Shown in pieces: positions 31,431 through 39,643 of a stretch of DNA of 64,000 bases. The position numbers and the translations under genes are program-made. Within the stretch, counting starts at the first letter, position 1. Each line of letters opens with the position of its first letter. Source of the DNA: Negativibacillus massiliensis (GTDB lineage: Bacteria > Bacillota > Clostridia > Oscillospirales > Ruminococcaceae); the NCBI RefSeq assembly GCF_900148495.1, contig NZ_FTRU01000008.1, forward strand, positions 1,488,001 through 1,552,000. Reading direction: 5' to 3'. Below the pieces are notes generated by a model. The model saw only the letters and a list, made by a program, of their open reading frames with translations. It did not search any database and was not told where the DNA came from.

Positions 31431-34409
31431 CTACTGTTTCTTTTTCTGTGCATCGCGTTCCCGAACTGCACCTACCAGCGAACGCAGACGAATCTTAACC
31501 GCACCAAGGTTATTGATTTCGTCAATTTTCAGCTGGGTATACAGGCGGTCGCCCCGTGCCAGAATCTCCGATACCTCATCGGTAGTAATCGCATCAATAC
31601 CGCATCCAAACGATACCAGCTGCACCAGTTCGCAGTCGTCATGTTCGGTGACATATTTTGCGGCATTGTAAAGCCTTGCATGGTAGGTCCACTGATTCAG
31701 TACGTTCGGACGCACCGGTTCCACCAGATCGGATACACAATCTTCACTGACTACAACCAGTCCCAGCGAGGTGATCAACTGGTTGATACCGTGGTTGATC
31801 TCCGGATCAACGTGGTACGGTCTGCCGCAGAGAATGATGGTCTTAAGCCCATGCTCTCTTGCAAATTCCAGAGCTTCTTTTCCCTTTTCCTTAATTTCCA
31901 TACGCTGTGCGTGATATCTGTTATAGGCATTTTCCGAAGCCTGTTTTACTTCTTTGAGGGTCAGATCCGGATAGTAATCTCTCAATGCTTCCCAAACTTT
32001 TTTCGGGAATGTTTTTTGTGCCGAGAGGTTCAGATACGGATAGAGATAACGCACCGATTTGAGCTTCTCAACATTCGAAGCAAGAAGCTCCGGATAATAA
32101 GCAACAACTGGACAGTTAAAGTGGTTGTCGCCCTTCTGTTCATCAAAATTATAGCTCATGCATGGATAGAAGATGGTATCAACACCCTGATCCAGCAGAT
32201 TTTCAATATGTCCATGCATCAATTTTGCCGGGTAGCATGCTGTATCAGATGGAACCGAATACTGACCTTTTGCATACAGCGCCCTGGAAGACAGGTCAGA
32301 AATCACCACGTTCATCTGCAAGCTGTGGAAAAATTCCACCCAGAAGAACAGATTTTCGTACATGTTCAGTCCCAGCGGAAGTCCGACAGTGCCGCGGCGC
32401 ATCGGTTTTTCTTCCCGCAGCCGGCGGCAGTCCTCGCTTAAATTGCGGATCTGATCCAGTTTAAAGCGGTACAGGTCAGGCAGCTGCTTTTCTTTGCCCA
32501 AACCCAGCGGTTTTTCGCAGCGGTTACCGGAAATGTATCGCTCCCCACCTGCAAAGGTATTGATGGTCAGGTTACAGTGATTGGTGCATCCCTGGCAGAC
32601 AATCGGTTTGGATTCATGTACAAAGTTTTCCAGTTCTTTTGCAGAAAGCATGGAAGAAAGTTTTTCTTCCCCACTTGCTTTATAGATTCCTCTGCCGTAG
32701 ATAGCTGCACCATATGCGCCCATCAGTCCTGCAATATCCGGACGGGTGACATTATGTCCGATTTCCTGCTCAAAGCTGCGCAAAACAGCATCGTTCAAGA
32801 AGGTTCCGCCCTGTACAACGATGTGTTCTCCCAGTTCATCCGAACTTCTTGCACGAATTACTTTGTAGAGTACATTTTTGACAACACTCATGGAAAGTCC
32901 TGCGGAGATATCTTCTACGCTTGCGCCATCCTTCTGAGCCTGTTTTACCGACGAGTTCATAAATACCGTGCATCGGGAACCCAGGTCAACCGGATATTTG
33001 GAGAATAATCCCAGTCTTGCAAACTCTTCTGCAGTGTATCCCATCGATTTTGCAAAGGTTTCGATAAAGGAGCCGCAGCCAGAAGAGCAAGCCTCGTTGA
33101 GCATGATCGAATCGATCGCGTCGTTTTTAATCTTAAAACATTTGATATCCTGTCCGCCAATATCCAGAATAAATTCCACTTTTGGGTCAAAGTGCTGCGC
33201 TGCTTTAAAATGAGCGATGGTCTCAACGATACCATCATCCAGATGAAATGCATGCTGAATCAGTTCTTCCCCGTATCCGGTAGCTACCGCATAACGGATC
33301 TTTACTCGATCCCCGCAGGCTTCATAGATTTTTTGCAGCTGCTGGCGAACAATTCCAACCGGATTTCCCTGGCTGGAGCTGTAATAACGATAGAGCGTCT
33401 CAAAAGAGTCACTCATCAGAACAAGTTTTGTGGTGGTGGAACCACAGTCGATTCCAAGATAAGCATCACCGCTGTAATCTGCAATATCCTTCCACGGAAC
33501 ATTTGCTTTGCTGTGACGGTTGACAAACTCGTCGTGCTCCTGTTCGTTTGCAAACAGCGGCTTGAGGTAATGGGTGGATTTTGAGCGCGAGGACGCATTC
33601 TGCAAAATGTCAGTAAATTCCTCATAGCTGTATTCCCGATCCAGACCTCTGGTAAAAATAGCGGTTCCGATTGCAACCGAATACTGTGCCCAGGATGGGA
33701 AAACCGCGTTTTTCTTCGAAAGTTTCAAGGTCTCGGCAAAGCGCTCCTGCAGACCTTTAAAGAAAAACAGAGGACCGCCCAGGAACAAAACCTTGCCCTC
33801 AATCTTTCTTCCCTGGCTCAAACCGGTTACGGTCTGATCGACAACCGCCTGGAAAATACTTGCCGATACGTCTTCTTTTCTTGCGCCCTGATTCAGCAAA
33901 GGCTGAATATCCGTCTTTGCAAAAACACCGCAGCGAGACGCGATCGGGTAGATTCTCTCATGTTTTAAGCTCAGCTCATCCATCTCTTCTGGAGTGATAC
34001 TCAGCAAGGTTGCCATCTGGTCGATAAATGCTCCGGTACCGCCTGCACAGCTTCCGTTCATTCTTTCTTCCAGACCGCCGCTTAAAAAGATGATCTTTGC
34101 ATCTTCTCCGCCCAGCTCGATTACGGCATCGGTGTCTGGTTCGTATTCCATTACGGTCTTGTAGGTGGCAAAAACTTCCTGCACAAAATCAATTCCTGCA
34201 TCTTCAGCAAGACCCAATCCTGCTGAACCGGAAATTGCTGCACGGAATTTGTCGCCCTTTAAAAACTGTTTTGCACCTTCCAGTGCCTGAAGCGTCGCCT
34301 GACGCACCTGGGAAAGATGGCGTTGATAGATACGGTAGAGGATCTTCTCCCCTTCCATGACCACCAGCTTTACCGTTGTTGATCCAATGTCAATTCCTAT
34401 GTTTTTCAC
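31431..34409 (-). CDS. 2-hydroxyacyl-CoA dehydratase activase-type ATPase (two ASKHA domains plus DUF2229)
   Basis: 992 residues. Two BcrA/BadF/HgdC-type ATPase domains: the first begins MKNIGIDIGSTTVKLVVMEG and contains the Gly-Cys loop MNGSCAGGTGAF; the second begins YLGIDCGSTTTKLVLM near 320 and contains ACSSGCGSFIE. Between paired subunits these Cys normally hold one [4Fe-4S] cluster that sends low-potential electrons to a dehydratase upon ATP hydrolysis. From about residue 610 a DUF2229 region follows, with CQGCTNHCNLTI, GLPLGLNMYENLFFWVEFFH and AKLMHGHIENLLDQGVDTIF. It is transcribed with the downstream C-terminal module from a consensus promoter. A likely electron acceptor, the double-cubane protein at 41.5 kb, is encoded elsewhere in the window. 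Confidence 0.88.
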   Translation of the reverse strand: MKNIGIDIGSTTVKLVVMEGEKILYRIYQRHLSQVRQATLQALEGAKQFLKGDKFRAAISGSAGLGLAEDAGIDFVQEVFATYKTVMEYEPDTDAVIELGGEDAKIIFLSGGLEERMNGSCAGGTGAFIDQMATLLSITPEEMDELSLKHERIYPIASRCGVFAKTDIQPLLNQGARKEDVSASIFQAVVDQTVTGLSQGRKIEGKVLFLGGPLFFFKGLQERFAETLKLSKKNAVFPSWAQYSVAIGTAIFTRGLDREYSYEEFTDILQNASSRSKSTHYLKPLFANEQEHDEFVNRHSKANVPWKDIADYSGDAYLGIDCGSTTTKLVLMSDSFETLYRYYSSSQGNPVGIVRQQLQKIYEACGDRVKIRYAVATGYGEELIQHAFHLDDGIVETIAHFKAAQHFDPKVEFILDIGGQDIKCFKIKNDAIDSIMLNEACSSGCGSFIETFAKSMGYTAEEFARLGLFSKYPVDLGSRCTVFMNSSVKQAQKDGASVEDISAGLSMSVVKNVLYKVIRARSSDELGEHIVVQGGTFLNDAVLRSFEQEIGHNVTRPDIAGLMGAYGAAIYGRGIYKASGEEKLSSMLSAKELENFVHESKPIVCQGCTNHCNLTINTFAGGERYISGNRCEKPLGLGKEKQLPDLYRFKLDQIRNLSEDCRRLREEKPMRRGTVGLPLGLNMYENLFFWVEFFHSLQMNVVISDLSSRALYAKGQYSVPSDTACYPAKLMHGHIENLLDQGVDTIFYPCMSYNFDEQKGDNHFNCPVVAYYPELLASNVEKLKSVRYLYPYLNLSAQKTFPKKVWEALRDYYPDLTLKEVKQASENAYNRYHAQRMEIKEKGKEALEFAREHGLKTIILCGRPYHVDPEINHGINQLITSLGLVVVSEDCVSDLVEPVRPNVLNQWTYHARLYNAAKYVTEHDDCELVQLVSFGCGIDAITTDEVSEILARGDRLYTQLKIDEINNLGAVKIRLRSLVGAVRERDAQKKKQ

Positions 34410-34571
34410 GAATATTCTCTCCTGCTACATTCCCAATAAAATCCATACAACTTTTTTGTGCTGCCTATCCGTTTTCTCCAGATTAACACCCTCATATCGT
34501 TTCTGTAAAGGTGTCATTTTTCGGCAAACTTTTCCTATTTATTAGGGCACTTTTATTTCAATGCACACCAT

Positions 34572-34600
34572 ATTATAAAGCGAACTTAAAAAAGTGTCAA
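34572..34600 (-). promoter_or_regulatory. Consensus promoter of the activase operon
   Basis: On the minus strand TTGACA (34600-34595), 17-bp spacer, TATAAT (34577-34572), an exact consensus. The transcript starts about 34565, leaving a leader of about 155 nt in which I see no clear structure. Confidence 0.9.
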
Positions 34601-34636
34601 TTATCACAAGAAATAAATTAACATTCTATTCAGAAT

Positions 34637-34656
34637 TACTTCTTTCGACCGAAGTA
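34637..34656. promoter_or_regulatory. Dyad between the divergent activase and aro promoters
   Basis: TACTTC (34637-34642) and GAAGTA (34651-34656) form an inverted repeat with an 8-bp spacer. It lies 36 bp upstream of the activase -35 and 75 bp upstream of the aro -35. It could be a shared operator; no candidate protein is evident. Confidence 0.35.
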
Positions 34657-34731
34657 TTTATTGTTCTTTGCTATCTTTTTGACAATTTTATATAGAAAAT
34701 GTCGATATTTCACTTTTGTGCGCAAAAGTAC

Positions 34732-34760
34732 TTGACAGATATGCAAATCAGGCGTATATT
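34732..34760 (+). promoter_or_regulatory. Promoter of the aro/phe operon
   Basis: TTGACA (34732-34737), 17-bp spacer, TATATT (34755-34760). Transcription would start near 34767, 50 nt before the leader peptide. A hairpin TCCAGC/GCTGGA (34775-34799) lies just before its AGGAGG. Confidence 0.88.
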
Positions 34761-34816
34761 TTTAACATCGTTATTCCAGCACGATCCCAATAAGCTGGAT
34801 CAGGAGGACTTTATTT

Positions 34817-34945
34817 ATGAATCGCATTTCTATGGTATCGTTTTATTTTGCATATTTTTTCAGCTTTGGCTTTTTTAGCACAGAGCGATTTTGTCATGCA
34901 AAATTAAATATCGATGCCAAAAGAAAGGCTGTGGCGGCAGCATAA
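34817..34945 (+). CDS. Phe/Tyr-rich leader peptide of the aro/phe operon
   Basis: A 42-codon open frame with AGGAGG at 34802-34807, 9 bp before its ATG. Residues 9-20 read FYFAYFFSFGFF: seven Phe and two Tyr in twelve codons (34841-34876), with one more Phe at 25. It ends at TAA 34943-34945, 53 nt before a strong intrinsic terminator that precedes the DAHP synthase gene. The design is that of the enterobacterial pheL leader: ribosomes short of charged tRNA-Phe would stall on the Phe codons and let an antiterminator form. The downstream operon ends in pheA, which fits phenylalanine as the sensed amino acid. The peptide itself probably has no other role. Confidence 0.85.
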   Translation: MNRISMVSFYFAYFFSFGFFSTERFCHAKLNIDAKRKAVAAA

Positions 34946-34998
34946 TCAAATTTCTGCCCGCAAAAGATTTTCCTGAAAAATATTCTGGTTCAAAATCT

Positions 34999-35033
34999 GC
35001 CGATGCTTTTGACAAAAAGCATCGGCTTTTTTT
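34999..35033 (+). terminator. Attenuator terminator upstream of aroF
   Basis: A perfect 12-bp stem GCCGATGCTTTT (34999-35010) / AAAAGCATCGGC (35015-35026) with a GACA loop and seven T. It lies inside the operon leader, after the leader peptide and 28 bp before the aroF start. CGGCAG at 34935-34940, within the last leader codons, can pair with CTGCCG at 34997-35002 and open the left arm, a candidate antiterminator. A separate hairpin AGATTTT/AAAATCT (34965-34998) abuts the terminator. Confidence 0.88.
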
Positions 35034-35061
35034 ATCCCAAAACAAGAAAGGATTTGTTATT

Positions 35062-36075
35062 ATGATTATTATTCTCAAAAAAGGAACTTCTCCAGATAAA
35101 GTAAACGAAATGATCAACCACTTCGAAAATATGAATTTCCAAGTACAGGAAGTTCGCGGCGTACACGAAACTATCCTCGGATTAATCGGTGATACTTCCA
35201 GTCTGGACACCGATGACATCAAATCCATGGATACCGTTGCAGAAGTAAAACGTATTCAGGAACCATACAAAAACGCAAACCGCAAATTCCATCCGGATGA
35301 TACCATCGTTGATGTATGCGGAAGAAAAATCGGCGGAGGACATTTCCAGGTTATCGCTGGTCCATGCTCGGTTGAAAGCCGTGAGCAGATGATTTCTGTT
35401 GCAAATTCTGTTAAAGCTTCGGGCGCCGGATTGATGCGCGGCGGTGCATTCAAACCACGTACCTCCCCATACTCTTTCCAGGGTCTGCGTGCAGAAGGCA
35501 TCGAGTACCTGTTGGAGGCAAAAAAAGCTTCCGGACTTCCGATTGTTACCGAGATCATGAGTGCTGCTCATCTTCCACTGTTTGAGGATGTCGACGTCAT
35601 CCAGGTTGGTGCAAGAAATATGCAGAACTTCGAACTGCTCAAGGAACTTGGCAAAGTGAATAAACCAATTCTTCTCAAACGTGGTCTTGCTAACACCATC
35701 GAAGAACTGCTGATGAGCGCTGAATACATCATGGCTGGCGGAAACAAAAACGTTATCCTCTGCGAGCGCGGAATCCGCACCTTCGAAACTGCTACCAGAA
35801 ACACACTGGATATCTCGGCAATTCCGATCATCAAAAAACAGTCCCATCTGCCGGTTATCATCGACCCAAGCCATGCTGCTGGTATCCGCTGGATGGTTCA
35901 GCCACTTTCGATGGCAGCTATCGCAGTTGGTGCAGACGGTCTGATTATCGAGGTACACAACAATCCTGAAAAGGCACTCTGTGATGGCGCTCAGTCACTG
36001 ACCCCAGAACAGTTCGATCAGGTTATGAATGATGTTAAACGTACCGTTACATTCTTCGGCAAAACGATGGACTAA
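35062..36075 (+). CDS. aroF: 3-deoxy-7-phosphoheptulonate synthase (DAHP synthase, AroA-beta type)
   Basis: 337 residues, ATG 9 bp after AAGAAAGGA. The N-terminal 70 residues are a ferredoxin-like regulatory domain (MIIILKKGTSPDKVNEMINH, FQVQEVRGVHETILGLIGD) as in Thermotoga-type enzymes, where it mediates Tyr/Phe feedback inhibition. The (beta/alpha)8 barrel carries AGPCSVESREQM, RGGAFKPRTSPYSFQG, GARNMQNFELLKE, KPILLKRG and the metal ligand segment IDPSHAAG. It condenses PEP and erythrose-4-phosphate in the first shikimate pathway step. First structural gene of the operon, placed behind the Phe leader and attenuator, so both its synthesis and probably its activity respond to aromatic amino acids. 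Confidence 0.96.
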   Translation: MIIILKKGTSPDKVNEMINHFENMNFQVQEVRGVHETILGLIGDTSSLDTDDIKSMDTVAEVKRIQEPYKNANRKFHPDDTIVDVCGRKIGGGHFQVIAGPCSVESREQMISVANSVKASGAGLMRGGAFKPRTSPYSFQGLRAEGIEYLLEAKKASGLPIVTEIMSAAHLPLFEDVDVIQVGARNMQNFELLKELGKVNKPILLKRGLANTIEELLMSAEYIMAGGNKNVILCERGIRTFETATRNTLDISAIPIIKKQSHLPVIIDPSHAAGIRWMVQPLSMAAIAVGADGLIIEVHNNPEKALCDGAQSLTPEQFDQVMNDVKRTVTFFGKTMD

Positions 36076-36190
36076 TTGTCTTTGATACAAATACAGATTT
36101 TAAAATTTCTTTGAGACCCTGATCATTTTCACTGTACGTGTACTAAACACAGATTGTTTTGAACTTCCAGTTTAGAAAGGAGTTTTTCTG

Positions 36191-37255
36191 TTGAAAAGCG
36201 TCACTGTCAACACCAGCACCCCTTATGATGTGCTGATTGAAAAGGGATGTCTTTCCCGCTGCGGAGAATTTGCTGCAAAGCTTTTTGTCCCTCAAAAATC
36301 CACTGCCGCCATCATTACTGATGACCGCGTCAGCTCCCTTTATCTGAAAACGGTTTCTGATTCCTTCCAAAAAGCGGGATTTTCGATTTGCTCCTTTGTT
36401 TTCCCAAACGGGGAGGACTCAAAATCCCATGACACCCTGTTACAGGTATATGATTTTCTGATTCAAAATAATATCACCCGCACCGATTTCATCGTCGCGT
36501 TAGGCGGCGGTGTTGTCGGTGACCTGGCAGGATTTGCTGCTGCAACCTATCTGCGCGGTATCCGCTTTATGCAGATTCCAACCACCTTTTTGGCTGCAAT
36601 TGATTCTTCTGTTGGTGGAAAAACTGCCGTCAACATTCCTGCCGGAAAAAATCTCATTGGTGCCTTTCACCAGCCGTCTCTGGTCGTATGCGATCCGGAC
36701 ACCTTCCAGACTTTGGAACCACAGACCTTTGCAGATGGCTGTGCTGAAATGATTAAGTACGCCATGATCTGGAGCGAAGATTTCTTAAAGCTTCTGGAAA
36801 GCTGCGATATTAACGAACAAATTGAAGAAATTGTAGCCTACTGTGTTGACATCAAGCGACAGGTTGTCGAGCAGGACGAACTGGATTCTTCTATCCGTAT
36901 GATTTTAAACTACGGTCATACATTGGGACACGCAATCGAAAAGGTGACCAATCACACTGTCACCCATGGTCATGGTGTTGCTATGGGAATGGTGCTGATT
37001 ACCCGCCTTGGTATGAAACTCGGTCTCTGTGACAAGGCGCTTCTGGAGCGCTTGTGCTGTATTCTCAAGCAGTACCACCTCCCCTGCGAATACAACGGAA
37101 ACCTTGCAGAGCTTGTCGAAAGCTGCATGCACGACAAAAAACGTTCCGGCAATACCATTCGCCTGATTCTGGTTTCCACCGCCGGCAAGGCCGAGATTGT
37201 ACCAATGGAAACACAAAAGCTTGTCAACCTGCTCAAGGAGGAACTTCCATGTTAA
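36191..37255 (+). CDS. aroB: 3-dehydroquinate synthase
   Basis: 354 residues, TTG start 8 bp after AAAGGAG. The NAD-binding Gly-rich segment FIVALGGGVVGDLAGFAAAT lies near residue 105. Metal and substrate residues are in FHQPSLVVCD and LNYGHTLGHAIEKVTNHTVTHGH, with the zinc-binding His pairs. It converts DAHP to 3-dehydroquinate, the second shikimate step. It follows aroF by 115 bp and overlaps aroA by 7 bp, so aroB and aroA are translationally linked. Full length and intact. Confidence 0.96.
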   Translation: MKSVTVNTSTPYDVLIEKGCLSRCGEFAAKLFVPQKSTAAIITDDRVSSLYLKTVSDSFQKAGFSICSFVFPNGEDSKSHDTLLQVYDFLIQNNITRTDFIVALGGGVVGDLAGFAAATYLRGIRFMQIPTTFLAAIDSSVGGKTAVNIPAGKNLIGAFHQPSLVVCDPDTFQTLEPQTFADGCAEMIKYAMIWSEDFLKLLESCDINEQIEEIVAYCVDIKRQVVEQDELDSSIRMILNYGHTLGHAIEKVTNHTVTHGHGVAMGMVLITRLGMKLGLCDKALLERLCCILKQYHLPCEYNGNLAELVESCMHDKKRSGNTIRLILVSTAGKAEIVPMETQKLVNLLKEELPC

Positions 37256-38538
37256 GCTATTCTGTTCACGGTTCCCTCTCTGGAAGTGTCAACGCACCGG
37301 TATCCAAATCAGACCTGCACCGTCTGATCATCGCGTGTTCTTTATCCGGCAGTGATACCGAGATTTGCCGCTGTACCCTTTCGGAAGATATCAAGGCAAC
37401 TGCCCGCGTTATGGAAGCGATTGGAGCCTCCATCCACTTTGAAGAAAATCGAATTTTAGTGGAAGGCATAAAGTTACAGCCTGATACAAACGTTCTGTGT
37501 GACTGTTCTGAATCCGGTTCCACCCTTCGTTTTCTGGTTCCGGTTCTGGCGGCTCTGGGACAAAATGCAACCTTTACCGGTCATGGAAGACTTGCCAAAC
37601 GCCCGATGGAACCTCTTCTTTCTGAACTTTCCGCTCATGGAGTCGAGATTCACACACCGGATAACAGAGACACTCTCCCTCTCTCGATCAGTGGAAAGCT
37701 TGTCGGTGGAGACTTCACCTTTTCCGGAGATATCAGCTCGCAGTATATCACTGGACTGATGTTTGCCCTTCCGCTTCTGGCACAGGACAGCCGCATTATC
37801 CTTACCTCCCCTTTGCAGTCCAAGGGTTATGTTGACATGACGCTGAGTGTTCTGGAACGCTTTGGCATTAAAATTACCCCCGTTCAAAATGGCTGGGAAA
37901 TTGCTGGCAAACAGAAGTATCGGACACCTGGAATCCTGACTGCACAGGGCGACTGGAGCAATGCTGCCTTCTGGCTGTGCGCCGGCTCCATCTGTCAGGG
38001 AGCAAATATTATGGTCAACGGCATCGACTATCATCATTCTTTACAGGGTGATAAGGCTGTCTGTGATGTTCTAACACAGATGGGAGCAAACCTTTCCATC
38101 GGCTCTGAACAGGTTGAGGCAAATCATGCTCCGCTTCACGCCGTCACGATTGATGGCTCTCAAATTCCTGACATCATCCCGATTTTATCGGTTGTAGCTG
38201 CTGTCAGTCAGGGAGAGACCCACATCGTCAATGCCGGACGACTGCGCATCAAAGAAAGTGACCGTCTTCACGCCATGTATGAGTGTCTGACTCAAATCGG
38301 CGCTGACGTCACCGAACTTGCTGATGGCTTGATTATCCGCGGAAAATCACAGCTTTCCGGTGGAACAGTCGATTCGTTTAACGATCACCGAATTGCCATG
38401 TCTATGGCGGTGGCATCTTTGGTCTGCAAAGAGCCGGTTATTATTCGTGATCCGATGTGCGTTACAAAATCTTATCCTGACTTTTATGAAGACTTCAAAG
38501 CATTAGGAGGTAGTGTCCATGTCGTCGACCTGGGGTGA
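37249..38538 (+). CDS. aroA: 3-phosphoshikimate 1-carboxyvinyltransferase (EPSP synthase)
   Basis: 429 residues from ATG 37249, preceded by AAGGAGG and overlapping the aroB stop. The start is MLSYSVHGSLSGSVNAPVSK, with the conserved Lys-Ser-Asp substrate site just after (SDLHRLI). The PEP-binding loop is CSESGSTLRFLVPVLAAL, the second-domain motif SGDISSQYITGLMFALP, and the late signature RIKESDRLHAMYECLTQIGA followed by DSFNDHRIAMSMAVA. It adds the enolpyruvyl group of PEP to shikimate-3-phosphate. The SGSTLR and RIKESDR contexts are normal. It overlaps aroC by 20 bp. Confidence 0.96.
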   Translation: MLSYSVHGSLSGSVNAPVSKSDLHRLIIACSLSGSDTEICRCTLSEDIKATARVMEAIGASIHFEENRILVEGIKLQPDTNVLCDCSESGSTLRFLVPVLAALGQNATFTGHGRLAKRPMEPLLSELSAHGVEIHTPDNRDTLPLSISGKLVGGDFTFSGDISSQYITGLMFALPLLAQDSRIILTSPLQSKGYVDMTLSVLERFGIKITPVQNGWEIAGKQKYRTPGILTAQGDWSNAAFWLCAGSICQGANIMVNGIDYHHSLQGDKAVCDVLTQMGANLSIGSEQVEANHAPLHAVTIDGSQIPDIIPILSVVAAVSQGETHIVNAGRLRIKESDRLHAMYECLTQIGADVTELADGLIIRGKSQLSGGTVDSFNDHRIAMSMAVASLVCKEPVIIRDPMCVTKSYPDFYEDFKALGGSVHVVDLG

Positions 38539-39643
38539 TCACATCAAAATATCCATCTTTGGGGAGAGCCATTCCAAAGGAATCGGCATTGTTATCGACG
38601 GCGTTCCTGCCGGAACGGTGATTGATTTTTCCTCTCTCCTGCTTTTCATGGCCAGAAGAAGTTCAAAAGGCGGAAAGCTGGATACTCCCCGTCTGGAAAA
38701 GGATTTCCCTCAAATTCAGAGTGGGGTGCTCAGTGACCCGAAAGACCCTAATCGCCTGATTGCCTGTGGAACTCCAATCTGTGCTTTAATTGAAAACACT
38801 AATACCCAATCCAAAGACTACGACCAGCTCCGTTCGGTGGCAAGACCAGGCCATGCCGATTACACCGGTTTTGTCCGTTACCATGGCTTTAATGATATTC
38901 GGGGCGGAGGACATTTTTCCGGACGTCTCACCGCACCTCTCTGTTTTGCTGGAAGCATCGCAAAACAGTATCTGCGCTCTCTTGGCATCGAAGTTGGAGC
39001 ACACATCGCTTCTATTGGCTCTGTCCAGGATCGTCCTCTCGATCCGGTTTTGGTAGACCGCGAAACACTGCTTTCCGTTCAGGAAAAGTTCTTTCCTGTT
39101 CTGGACGATTCTGCCGGAGAACAGATGCAGGATCTGATTGCACAGACAAGGGATCAGCTTGATTCGGTAGGCGGTGTAATCGAATGTGCTGCTTGCGGAC
39201 TTCCTGCCGGCATCGGTGACCCTATGTTTGACTGTGTGGAAAGCAAGATTGCTTCACTCATCTTTGGTATTCCTGCAGTAAAAGGACTTTCTTTTGGACT
39301 GGGATTTGATTTTGCTTCCAAAACTGGCAGTGAGGCAAATGACCCGTTTACCATGGAAAATGGTGCTGTAAAGACAACCAGCAACCATAATGGCGGCATT
39401 TTGGGCGGTATTACCAATGGGATGCCATTAGTATTCCGCACTGTAATCAAGCCGACACCTTCCATCTCCCAAAAGCAAAAAACAGTAAATTTCAAAACAG
39501 GCGAAAATGTGGAGCTTTCCATTACAGGACGTCATGATCCGTGCATTGTGCGTCGTGCTGTTCCCTGCATCGAATCTGCTGCTGCACTTGCATTGATGGA
39601 TCTGATTCTCGGCTGTGATCGTTCTATTTTGGAGGGAAAATAA
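38519..39643 (+). CDS. aroC: Chorismate synthase
   Basis: 374 residues from ATG 38519, 8 bp after AGGAGG; an in-frame GTG two codons earlier lacks spacing. Conserved features are FGESHSKGIGIVIDG at the N-terminus, RSVARPGHADYTGFVRYHGF for FMN and substrate binding, and RGGGHFSGRLTAPLCFAGSI. The C-terminal NHNGGILGGITNGMPL and RHDPCIVRRAVPCIES complete the family pattern. It uses reduced FMN to turn EPSP into chorismate. It overlaps aroA by 20 bp and pheA by 1 bp, consistent with a tightly coupled operon. Confidence 0.96.
   Translation: MSSTWGDHIKISIFGESHSKGIGIVIDGVPAGTVIDFSSLLLFMARRSSKGGKLDTPRLEKDFPQIQSGVLSDPKDPNRLIACGTPICALIENTNTQSKDYDQLRSVARPGHADYTGFVRYHGFNDIRGGGHFSGRLTAPLCFAGSIAKQYLRSLGIEVGAHIASIGSVQDRPLDPVLVDRETLLSVQEKFFPVLDDSAGEQMQDLIAQTRDQLDSVGGVIECAACGLPAGIGDPMFDCVESKIASLIFGIPAVKGLSFGLGFDFASKTGSEANDPFTMENGAVKTTSNHNGGILGGITNGMPLVFRTVIKPTPSISQKQKTVNFKTGENVELSITGRHDPCIVRRAVPCIESAAALALMDLILGCDRSILEGK

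Noticed and set aside
34891-35061. N-terminal extension of DAHP synthase through the attenuator
   Set aside because: The frame is open but contains the terminator stem. The proper ATG at 35062 has AAGAAAGGA and gives the canonical N-terminus.
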